Of a stretch of DNA of 13,508 nt, positions 6,965 to 12,933 are shown piece after piece; position 1 is the stretch's first letter, and each line of letters begins with the position of its first letter. The notes under the pieces are model-generated. The model was not told where the DNA came from, searched no databases, and saw only the letters and a program-made list of their open reading frames with translations. The DNA comes from SVQP01 sp045650025. GTDB taxonomy: Bacteria > Bacillota > Clostridia > Oscillospirales > CAG-272. The stretch spans positions 1 to 13,508 of the forward strand of contig JAZRQR010000073.1 in the NCBI GenBank assembly GCA_045650025.1, given 5' to 3'. Both the position numbers and the translations under genes were made by a program.

Positions 6965-7090
6965 ATGAAGGTTAAAATTATGATGGTTGTATCTGCATTG
7001 GCAACGGTTGTTGCTGCTCTCGCAGCTTCCTCTGCATGCTTCTGGTGGATTTATCAGCCCGAGGAACCTACCTCTTTGCAGGATAAGTAA
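6965..7090 (+). CDS. agrD: AgrD, cyclic lactone autoinducer peptide precursor (41 aa)
   Basis: The 41-residue product starts MKVKIMMVVSAL, forming an amphipathic or hydrophobic N-terminal membrane helix (3-24). It continues Ala-Cys-Phe-Trp-Trp-Ile-Tyr-Gln-Pro-Glu-Glu-Pro (24-35) and ends in a short charged tail (Thr-Ser-Leu-Gln-Asp-Lys). The Cys followed by hydrophobic residues and then Y-Q-P-E-x-P is the hallmark of AgrD in Clostridia and Listeria; Listeria has ACFMFV followed by YEP. By analogy with the Listeria and Clostridium perfringens pentapeptide signals, AgrB would cleave after Ile29, and Cys25 would close a thiolactone with Ile29, giving a Cys-Phe-Trp-Trp-Ile ring. That mature form is inference; the precursor identity is strong. 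A consensus ribosome site precedes it and a terminator follows. Confidence 0.93.
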   Translation: MKVKIMMVVSALATVVAALAASSACFWWIYQPEEPTSLQDK

Positions 7091-7101
7091 GTAAAGAGGC
7101 G

Positions 7102-7138
7102 AATAGCGCCAAGGGCAACTTGGCGCTATTTGTTTTTA
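7102..7138 (+). terminator. Rho-independent terminator after agrD
   Basis: A perfect 12-bp stem (7102-7113 with 7119-7130) closes a 5-nt GGCAA loop and is followed by TGTTTTT. It lies 11 nt after the agrD stop, so the agr transcript should end here and the GGDEF/HD-GYP gene should need its own promoter. Confidence 0.92.
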
Positions 7139-7156
7139 ACGACCCCATCGCATTAT

Positions 7157-7215
7157 ACTCATGAAAATGATTTCTATATAACTCATGAAAATGATTTCTA
7201 TATAACACATGATTT
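7157..7215. promoter_or_regulatory. Tandem 24-bp direct repeat plus partial third copy, upstream of the GGDEF/HD-GYP gene
   Basis: Positions 7157-7180 and 7181-7204 are identical 24-bp units with no spacer. The unit begins ACTCATGAAAATGATTTC and ends TATATA. A third, shortened copy (ACACATGATTT, 7205-7215) follows. Each full unit contains the inverted pair TCAT-GAAA-ATGA, and the TATATAAC junctions resemble -10 elements without a recognisable -35. The block fills the space between the agrD terminator and the ribosome site at 7223, so it is probably a multi-site operator or activator-dependent promoter. The bound regulator is unknown. Confidence 0.7.
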
Positions 7216-7237
7216 GCAGATTGAGAGGTGACTGAAC

Positions 7238-8899
7238 GTGATAAGTCTTTTTGGCGGCACCGTCATGCCTAAGGGCAAGGATATTTATTCTACCCTTAAG
7301 TTTTTGGTGCTGTTTATCTGCGTTATTCCGGTTCTGCAAAGATGCTTTGACTATTTGTCGAATGATGAGCTTCTTTATTTCAACATCGCAAAGATGGTCA
7401 TCTACTTTTCCATCATTTCGTTTACCGCAGGCTTCTGGTTTATCATAAACTACGCATTTAAGAATCATAAGGTGCGTGCTTTCTTTGAGGTTGCGGTGAT
7501 GTATGGCGTGTGCTTGCTGTGCTATCTGAGCACCGGCGCATCGGCAAGTAGCTACAAATTTATTTTTGCACTTGTTATCATGCTGTATTCCATGGACTTT
7601 GGTCCTCGCTTTGGTATTACGTTTTCTGCTGTTGCCGGTCTTACGGTGATTGTGGGAGACATGCTTTCGGTGGACGAAATGGCACGTTCCACGTATTTCC
7701 AATCCGACCTGGTGCTGCTGGGTGCGTTTTGTATGACGGCGTACGCGGTTGGTACTTACGCAGAAAAGGATAGACGCCAGATCACGTTGCTTTCGGATGC
7801 GGTCAACCGTGACTCGCTGACCGGTCTTTATAACCACCGTTATTTCTTTGAGTTTGTCAAAAAAGTCTTGAAGGAAGACGTTCCCGGTATGCGTCAGTAC
7901 GTGCTTTTGATGGACATTGACTATTTCAAGGCGTACAACGATAACCTGGGTCACCAAAAGGGCGATACTGCGTTGCAGGTCATTGCCGAAATTTGCGTAA
8001 AGCAGTTTGGTGACGAGAACGTATTCCGTTATGGCGGAGAAGAATTCTCCATTTATATGCTTGCCAAGAATGATGAAGACGCCATGCAGCGTGCGAACAA
8101 TCTGCGTGCATACGTCGAGGCATACCATTTTGAAGGTCAGTCCATGCAGCCCGGTCATAATCTGACTGTGTCGCTGGGTCTTGCAAGTAAAAAGGATTCG
8201 GATGATACCGTTGCGGACTGGATCGAGCGTGCGGATAATGCTTTGTATAAGGCAAAATCCTTCCGCAAGAACCGTGCGCAGTTGTATTCGTCGGTATATG
8301 ACCGATTCGTCCATCTGGACCAGGTCAGCAGCGATGAGCAGATCATTTCGATCAAAGCCTTGCTGTCGGTTATCAACACCCGTGACCGCTATACCTATAA
8401 CCATACCGACCGCGTCGTGCATTACTGTGAAGCATTTTCCAAGCATGTAGCGTTGCCGGAGGATCAGGCAAAGGCGCTGTTGTACGGTGCATATTTGCAT
8501 GACATTGGTAAGATCAACGTGCCTCAGGAGATCCTGATCAGCGAGAAGAAGCTGACGGATGAGCAATGGGCGCTGATGAAGAATCACCCCGCTGACGGCG
8601 CAGATATCGTACGTAAGATCAAGGATTTTGATACGGTTGCAGACATTGTCCTGCAGCACCACGAAAAAATGGACGGCACCGGTTATCCGTGCGGCAAAAA
8701 GGGAGACGAGATCTCGTATCTGGCTCGCATTTTGACCTTGGCGGACAGCTTTGACGCAATGACTGCAAAACGTCCTTATCAAAAGGCAAAAACGTTTGAG
8801 GAAGCATTTGCCGAGATCCGCCGCTGCAAGGGTACGCAGTTTGATGCTGAGCTTGCAGAGCAATTCATTGAGGCGATCAACAGCGCGTACTTGCGTTAA
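7238..8899 (+). CDS. Six-helix membrane protein with GGDEF and HD-GYP domains (bifunctional cyclic dinucleotide enzyme)
   Basis: A 553-residue protein. I chose the GTG at 7238 because GAGAGGTG (7223-7230) lies 7 nt upstream; an in-frame ATG at 7265 is the alternative. Six hydrophobic helices span about 20-173. The GGDEF domain (about 178-350) keeps Asp226 and Asp228 (MDID), the Asn-Leu-Gly-His-Gln-Lys-Gly-Asp motif (236-243) and an intact Gly-Gly-Glu-Glu-Phe signature (266-270). It lacks the RxxD inhibitory site, since Phe-Gly-Asp-Glu (257-260) stands there. The HD-GYP domain (about 365-550) keeps His421-Asp422, Lys425, His450, the His-His-Glu-x-x-Asp-Gly-x-Gly-Tyr-Pro signature (474-484) and Asp503. 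Both synthesis and hydrolysis of c-di-GMP are possible; related HD-GYP enzymes can act on cGAMP instead. It lies just after agrD behind a terminator and a repeated operator, so it may be an output or receptor of the pheromone. Confidence 0.94.
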   Translation: MISLFGGTVMPKGKDIYSTLKFLVLFICVIPVLQRCFDYLSNDELLYFNIAKMVIYFSIISFTAGFWFIINYAFKNHKVRAFFEVAVMYGVCLLCYLSTGASASSYKFIFALVIMLYSMDFGPRFGITFSAVAGLTVIVGDMLSVDEMARSTYFQSDLVLLGAFCMTAYAVGTYAEKDRRQITLLSDAVNRDSLTGLYNHRYFFEFVKKVLKEDVPGMRQYVLLMDIDYFKAYNDNLGHQKGDTALQVIAEICVKQFGDENVFRYGGEEFSIYMLAKNDEDAMQRANNLRAYVEAYHFEGQSMQPGHNLTVSLGLASKKDSDDTVADWIERADNALYKAKSFRKNRAQLYSSVYDRFVHLDQVSSDEQIISIKALLSVINTRDRYTYNHTDRVVHYCEAFSKHVALPEDQAKALLYGAYLHDIGKINVPQEILISEKKLTDEQWALMKNHPADGADIVRKIKDFDTVADIVLQHHEKMDGTGYPCGKKGDEISYLARILTLADSFDAMTAKRPYQKAKTFEEAFAEIRRCKGTQFDAELAEQFIEAINSAYLR

Positions 8900-8900
8900 T

Positions 8901-8934
8901 AAAAAGAGCATTCCCGAGGGAATGCTCTTTTTTT
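8901..8934. terminator. Bidirectional terminator between convergent genes
   Basis: AAAAAGAGCATTCC (8901-8914) pairs with GGAATGCTCTTTTT (8919-8932) around a 4-nt loop. There is a T-run at the right end and an A-run at the left, so it works on both strands. It serves the GGDEF/HD-GYP gene on + and the GHL10-type lipoprotein gene on -, whose stops lie at 8899 and 8945. Confidence 0.93.
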
Positions 8935-8944
8935 ATGTGATGCG

Positions 8945-10360
8945 TTATTTGTGCCAGGTGGCTTGCTTTAAATAAGCAGAGAAGGATTCGTGCTCCTGTT
9001 GCGTGCCTGTCACGATGGAGCCGTTGCCGCGATCCCAGAGGTACTGGTAGCAGAATACGGTCACGCCAACGCATTTTTCAAGCGATTCTGTGTACTGTAC
9101 GGAGCGCATCATAATATCCTTGTGGCGTGTCCATTCGTCCTTGCCGGTAGCGCCTGCGTAATTATCGGTTCCGGAAAGTGCCTTGCCGAACGACATGCCC
9201 ACGATCAGGCTGACGTAATCGGTCGTGATGATGTCCTGCCAGATCAAGCAGGTCTTGTCAAACGCCCAGTTGGCGTGCTCAAAGCCAAAGTAAACCTGCG
9301 GGCAGATGTAGTCAATGTAACCGGGATTGCCGCACCAGGTATCCACGTCGGCATAGTGGCTGTTGCGCACCGTGTTGATGTTGCCGGCAGGGGAAATGCC
9401 GAACAGCGCGCGCAGATCGTGTGTCTTGACCGTTGCATACAGCTCGGCAACCAAGGTGTTCAGGCAGTCCTTGCGCCAATCAGCCAGCGCGAGCGTGCCG
9501 CCGTCTGCCTTGTAGGCGTTGTATGCCTTCTGGTCAAAGGAGGCGTCGGTGGTGGGGTAGAAGTAGTCGTCCATGTGAATGCCGTCCATCTCGTACTTGG
9601 CAAGAATTTCGGCAGCGCCCGCGCAGATCATGGCTCTGACCTCGGGATGCGCAATGTTGAGATACCAGTTCTTGTTGACGTATACGATGTAGTCGCCCTT
9701 CTTGGAGGCGTCGTTGTACCATTGCTTGATCAGATATTGATCGTCCACCTGCTTGATCTCATCCTCGCTCATGCCGCGCATGGGATTGATCCAGCCGTGC
9801 ACGGACAAGCCGCGCTCCTTACAAAGCTCCATGATAATGGCAATGGGGTCATAGGAAAACTCGCCTGCATAAGAGCCCATGGAATATTTGCTGGGCGGAT
9901 ATACCTCAGAGGGGTACATGCTGTCGGCGTACGGACGCAGCTGCAGCACGACCGTGTTAAAGCCGTCGGTGACCACGTTGTCCAGTACCTGCACCATACG
10001 GTTGCGGAAATCCGCTTCTGCGCGCTGCTTGTTGCCATCGGTATAGATGGGCTGCAGATCGAACTGGGAAAGCCAGATCGCCTTCCAATCCGCGCTGATG
10101 GTCTCGGGATGATCGGGCACAAAGGGAATGGTACCGTCGGGAACGCGCTCCACGATGACCTCCTCGGTCGTGACCTCTTCGGTCGTGGCTTCTTGGGTGG
10201 TAATTTCCTCGGTCATAGGTTCGGTCTCCATTTCGGTTACAACCTCCTCGGTCGTCTGATCGGTTGGCGTATCTTGCGTCGTGTTGCAAGCAACCAAAGG
10301 TAAGGTAGCCGTCAAAAGCAGGGCGCAAAGCAGCCCTGCGGCGCGAATGCGTAGCGTCAT
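8945..10360 (-). CDS. Secreted lipoprotein of the GHL10/DUF187 (YngK-like) glycosyl hydrolase-like family
   Basis: A 471-residue lipoprotein predicted to be anchored on the outer face of the membrane. I chose the ATG at 10360 because GGAAGGAG (10369-10376 on -) lies 8 nt upstream and the residues that follow form a signal peptide with lipobox Leu-Val-Ala-Cys (Cys25); a longer frame reaching 10471 lacks these features. Residues 27-72 are a Thr/Glu-rich linker with repeated TTEEV units. The catalytic-like barrel (about 90-460) carries Leu-Gln-Leu-Arg-Pro-Tyr-Ala-Asp (139-146), His-Gly-Trp-Ile-Asn-Pro (188-193), Gly-Ile-His-Met-Asp-Asp-Tyr (260-266), Gly-Ile-Ser-Pro-Ala-Gly (321-326) and Cys-Pro-Gln-Val-Tyr (353-357), all typical of GHL10. 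Members are thought to act on cell-wall or polysaccharide substrates; the exact substrate is unknown. It has its own candidate promoter and lies downstream of the uronate operon. Confidence 0.9.
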   Translation of the reverse strand: MTLRIRAAGLLCALLLTATLPLVACNTTQDTPTDQTTEEVVTEMETEPMTEEITTQEATTEEVTTEEVIVERVPDGTIPFVPDHPETISADWKAIWLSQFDLQPIYTDGNKQRAEADFRNRMVQVLDNVVTDGFNTVVLQLRPYADSMYPSEVYPPSKYSMGSYAGEFSYDPIAIIMELCKERGLSVHGWINPMRGMSEDEIKQVDDQYLIKQWYNDASKKGDYIVYVNKNWYLNIAHPEVRAMICAGAAEILAKYEMDGIHMDDYFYPTTDASFDQKAYNAYKADGGTLALADWRKDCLNTLVAELYATVKTHDLRALFGISPAGNINTVRNSHYADVDTWCGNPGYIDYICPQVYFGFEHANWAFDKTCLIWQDIITTDYVSLIVGMSFGKALSGTDNYAGATGKDEWTRHKDIMMRSVQYTESLEKCVGVTVFCYQYLWDRGNGSIVTGTQQEHESFSAYLKQATWHK

Positions 10361-10391
10361 GGGTCTGTCTCCTTCCAAATGTCTTTTCTTT

Positions 10392-10420
10392 ATTATAGCA
10401 TATTTTGCAGGATAATGCAA
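10392..10420 (-). promoter_or_regulatory. Candidate sigma-A promoter for the GHL10-type lipoprotein gene
   Basis: On the - strand a perfect -10 TATAAT (10392-10397) lies 17 nt from a weak -35 TTGCAT (10415-10420). The start would be near 10385, about 25 nt before the ATG and just after the kdgK terminator. The -10 is convincing; the -35 matches consensus only at TTG. Confidence 0.5.
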
Positions 10421-10446
10421 GACACAATTTGTAAAACACGGGGAAC

Positions 10447-10480
10447 ACAAAAGAGGAATTGCCACGGGCAATTCCTCTTT
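10447..10480 (-). terminator. Rho-independent terminator of the uxu-kdg operon
   Basis: A 14-bp stem pairs 10450-10463 with 10467-10480 around a 3-nt loop, six bases after the kdgK stop on the - strand. The 3' arm ends in TTT followed by TGTGTT, a modest U tract. The stem is strong (AAAGAGGAATTGCC), so some read-through into the lipoprotein gene remains possible. Confidence 0.75.
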
Positions 10481-10486
10481 GCAATT

Positions 10487-11509
10487 TTATCTTTGTACTC
10501 TGCCGCTTGCGTCGCCGCCTGCCAGCTTTTCCACCTCGGAAACGCTGACGCGGTTGTAGTCGCCCTCGATCGAGTGCTTGAGCGCGGATGCCGCAACGGC
10601 AAATTCGATCGCAGCCTGCGAGTCCTTGCCCATAAGCAGGGAATAGATCAGACCACCGCCAAAGCTGTCGCCGCCGCCAACGCGGTCCACGATATGCAGG
10701 TGGTAGGACTTGGAGAAGCAGTAGCTCTCGCCGTCGTACAGCATGCCTGCCCAGTCGTTGTCGTTTGCGGAGATGGAGGAACGCAGCGTGATCGCCACCT
10801 TCTCAAAGCCAAACTTGTCCGCAAGCTGCTTTGCAACCGACTTGTAGCTCTCGTGATCCAGCTTGCCACCGTAAATATCTGTGTTCTCTGCCTCGATGCC
10901 GAATACGTCCTTTGCGTCCTCCTCGTTGGAGATGCAAACGTCCACGTACTGGCAAAGCTTGGTCATTGCCTCTCTTGCCTCGGCTCGGGTCCACAGCTTG
11001 CCGCGGTAGTTGAGGTCGCAAGAGATCTTCACGTCCTTTGCCTTAGCCGCCTTACATGCCTCCAGGCAAATCTCCACCATGTTTCCGCCCAGCGCGGGGG
11101 TAATACCGGTAAAGTGGAACCAATCTGCGCCGTCAAAGATCGCATCCCAATCAAAATCAGCGGGCTTTGCCTCTGCAATAGCCGAGTGCGCTCTGTCGTA
11201 AATGCAAACCGAGCCTCTCTGCGAAGCACCCTTTTCCAAGAAATAGATGCCCACTCTGTCGCCACCGCGCACGATCCTGGAGGTGTCAATGCCAAAGTAG
11301 CGCAGGGAATCCACAGCCGCCTGACCAATGGCGTGCTTGGGGAGCTTGGTTACGTATACGCTGTCCAGACCATAGTTGGCAAGAGACACGGCAACGTTCG
11401 CCTCGCCTCCGCCAAAGGTTGCCTGCATCTGGTCGTTCTGGAAGAAACGGTAATAGCCGTTGGGGGCAAGTCTGAGCATCAGCTCGCCAAACGTTACAAC
11501 TCTTTTCAT
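10487..11509 (-). CDS. kdgK: 2-keto-3-deoxygluconate kinase (PfkB family)
   Basis: A 340-residue cytoplasmic sugar kinase predicted to phosphorylate 2-keto-3-deoxygluconate (KDG) to KDPG using ATP. The N-terminal Gly-Gly-Gly-Glu-Ala-Asn motif (33-38) is the PfkB substrate-side glycine signature. Asp-Leu-Asn-Tyr-Arg (165-169) is typical of KDG kinases. The C-terminal signature Asp-Arg-Val-Gly-Gly-Gly-Asp-Ser-Phe (275-283) carries the catalytic base Asp281 and the anion hole; it reads Gly-Gly-Gly where many members read Gly-Ala-Gly. Length is normal for the family. The start overlaps the kdgA stop by 4 nt (ATGA), with GGAGG (11517-11521 on -) 7 nt upstream inside kdgA. Its product is the substrate of the adjacent aldolase. 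It is the last gene of the operon and is followed by a terminator. Confidence 0.93.
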   Translation of the reverse strand: MKRVVTFGELMLRLAPNGYYRFFQNDQMQATFGGGEANVAVSLANYGLDSVYVTKLPKHAIGQAAVDSLRYFGIDTSRIVRGGDRVGIYFLEKGASQRGSVCIYDRAHSAIAEAKPADFDWDAIFDGADWFHFTGITPALGGNMVEICLEACKAAKAKDVKISCDLNYRGKLWTRAEAREAMTKLCQYVDVCISNEEDAKDVFGIEAENTDIYGGKLDHESYKSVAKQLADKFGFEKVAITLRSSISANDNDWAGMLYDGESYCFSKSYHLHIVDRVGGGDSFGGGLIYSLLMGKDSQAAIEFAVAASALKHSIEGDYNRVSVSEVEKLAGGDASGRVQR

Positions 11510-12063
11510 GCTTCAGCCTCCATTTTTTCAAGTGCTTCCTTGACAAAGAAGCTGCCGCCAATTGCGGCGATCTTGTCAAATGCCAAAAACTCATCGATAT
11601 TGGAGCGATCCACGCCGCCCGTGGGAATGAATTTTACCTGCGGGAAGGGAGCGGAGAGCGCTTTGAGCGCCTTCAAACCGCCATAGACGTTGGCAGGGAA
11701 GAATTTGACCGTGGTAATGCCGAACTCCAGCGCCGCCATGATCTCGGTGGGGGTGACACAGCCGGGGTAGTAGGGAATGCCTCTCTCGGTGCAGATCTTT
11801 GCAACTGCGGGAGAAAGACCGGGGGAAACGATGAAGGTTGCACCTGCAGCCGGCGCTGCCTCGCACTGCCCGGCATTGATGACCGTTCCTGCACCGATCT
11901 CCATATCGGAGTAATGCTTCACGGCGTATGCGATCGCCTCTGCCGCACAAGCGGTGCGGAAGGTGATCTCTGCGCACATAATATCACTTTTTTTCAGAGC
12001 GGTGAGGATCTTATCAGTCTCAGACAGCTCTTTGATCACCACAACGGGAATAAATTTCTGCAT
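11506..12063 (-). CDS. kdgA: KDPG/KHG aldolase (2-dehydro-3-deoxy-phosphogluconate aldolase)
   Basis: A 185-residue class I aldolase predicted to split KDPG into pyruvate and glyceraldehyde 3-phosphate, the last step of the uronate branch before glycolysis. Visible active-site elements are Glu32 and Arg36 (Glu-Ile-Thr-Phe-Arg-Thr), Gly-Ala-Gly-Thr-Val (57-61), Ser-Pro-Gly (80-82), Pro-Gly-Cys-x-Thr-Pro-Thr-Glu (100-107), the Schiff-base Lys120 in Lys-Phe-Phe-Pro-Ala, and Pro-Thr-Gly-Gly-Val (147-151). It is slightly shorter than the Escherichia coli Eda enzyme but lacks nothing essential. AAGGAGAG stands about 6 nt before the ATG. It is 12 nt from the end of uxuB and overlaps kdgK, consistent with one transcript. 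Confidence 0.95.
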   Translation of the reverse strand: MQKFIPVVVIKELSETDKILTALKKSDIMCAEITFRTACAAEAIAYAVKHYSDMEIGAGTVINAGQCEAAPAAGATFIVSPGLSPAVAKICTERGIPYYPGCVTPTEIMAALEFGITTVKFFPANVYGGLKALKALSAPFPQVKFIPTGGVDRSNIDEFLAFDKIAAIGGSFFVKEALEKMEAEA

Positions 12064-12075
12064 ACTACACTCTCC

Positions 12076-12921
12076 TTATACGCCGCTGTATGCTGCAAAG
12101 CCGCCGTCGATGGGCAGTACCACGCCCGTAATGGCAGAAGCGGAGCGGTCGTCACACAGGAAAAGGGTTGCGCCCAGCAGCTCGGAAGCGTCAAGGTAGC
12201 GATTCATGGGCGTGCCGCCAAGGATCTTGCCCGAACGTGCAGTAGGCGTGCCGTCCTCGTGAAAGAGCAGCTTGTAGTTCTGCGCCGAAACCAGGAAGCC
12301 GGGGGCGATGGCGTTGCAACGAATGCCGGTGCCTGCAAAGTGGGTAGCCAGCCACTGCGTGAAGTTGGAAATACCAGCCTTAGCAGCCGAGTATGCGGGG
12401 ATCTTGGTCAAGGGGGTATATGCGTTCATGGAAGAAATGTTGAGAATGCAGCCAGCCTTCTTTTCCACCATGTCCTTGGCAAAAGCCTGCGTGGGCAGAA
12501 GCGTGCCCTGGAAGTTGAACTTGAATACGAAATCAACGCCGTCTGCCTGCAGATCGAAGAAGGACTTGCCGCCCTCCTTAGCCTCGTGCTGGTATTCGTT
12601 GTCCGTGGTGGCTCTGGGGTTGTTACCGCCCGCACCGTTGACCAGAATATCGCACGTGCCCAGGTCAGCCACAACTGCCTTGTGCACCTCTTCCAGAGCT
12701 GCGGGATCCAGCACGTTTGCCTTGTATCCCTTGCAGATAAATCCCTCTGCCGTCAGCTCGTCAGCCAGCTTGAGCACTGCCTCTTCATTGAGGTCAAGGG
12801 CTGCAACCTTAGCGCCCGACTGTGCAAATGCTCTTGCCATTGCGCCGCAGATAAGTCCGCCTGCGCCGGTTACGACAACGACCTTGCCGCTGTAATCTAT
12901 GTTGATAGGAAGCTGTATCAT
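12076..12921 (-). CDS. uxuB: SDR-family D-mannonate oxidoreductase (fructuronate reductase)
   Basis: A 281-residue short-chain dehydrogenase predicted to interconvert D-fructuronate and D-mannonate with NAD(P)H in the cytoplasm. The cofactor motif Thr-Gly-Ala-Gly-Gly-Leu-Ile-Cys-Gly (18-26) precedes Asp43 at the end of the second strand, which favours NAD(H). Asn-Gly-Ala-Gly-Gly-Asn (95-100), catalytic Ser163/Ser164, and Tyr177-x-x-x-Lys181 (Tyr-Ser-Ala-Ala-Lys) complete the SDR site. It is not homologous to the long-chain UxuB of Escherichia coli but matches the SDR type found beside uxuA in Bacillus (YjmF-like) and Clostridia. The name therefore rests on context as well as family; gluconate 5-dehydrogenase is the main alternative. 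AAGGAGA lies upstream of the ATG. It is 12 nt downstream of uxuA. Confidence 0.85.
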   Translation of the reverse strand: MIQLPINIDYSGKVVVVTGAGGLICGAMARAFAQSGAKVAALDLNEEAVLKLADELTAEGFICKGYKANVLDPAALEEVHKAVVADLGTCDILVNGAGGNNPRATTDNEYQHEAKEGGKSFFDLQADGVDFVFKFNFQGTLLPTQAFAKDMVEKKAGCILNISSMNAYTPLTKIPAYSAAKAGISNFTQWLATHFAGTGIRCNAIAPGFLVSAQNYKLLFHEDGTPTARSGKILGGTPMNRYLDASELLGATLFLCDDRSASAITGVVLPIDGGFAAYSGV

Positions 12922-12933
12922 ATTCGTATCTCC

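Noticed and set aside
7157..7215. The 24-bp repeats as a CRISPR array
   Set aside because: The units abut without spacers, there are only two full copies, and no cas gene is visible.
7136..8911. A 591-codon open frame on the - strand opposite the GGDEF/HD-GYP gene
   Set aside because: It has no recognisable domain, runs across the terminator, repeat and ribosome site, and lies antisense to a gene with complete GGDEF and HD-GYP motifs. It is a codon-bias shadow.
8990..10303. A 437-codon open frame on the + strand opposite the GHL10-type lipoprotein gene
   Set aside because: The - strand product has a signal peptide, lipobox and GHL10 motifs with a proper ribosome site; the + frame is low-complexity Val/His/Gly sequence with no family features.
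10361..10471. N-terminal extension of the lipoprotein gene to an upstream start at 10471
   Set aside because: It would bury the signal peptide and ribosome site and overlap the kdgK terminator; the ATG at 10360 explains all features.
10379..11686. A 435-codon open frame on the + strand opposite kdgK
   Set aside because: It crosses the promoter and terminator of the - strand genes and lies antisense to a complete PfkB kinase; no domain is recognisable.
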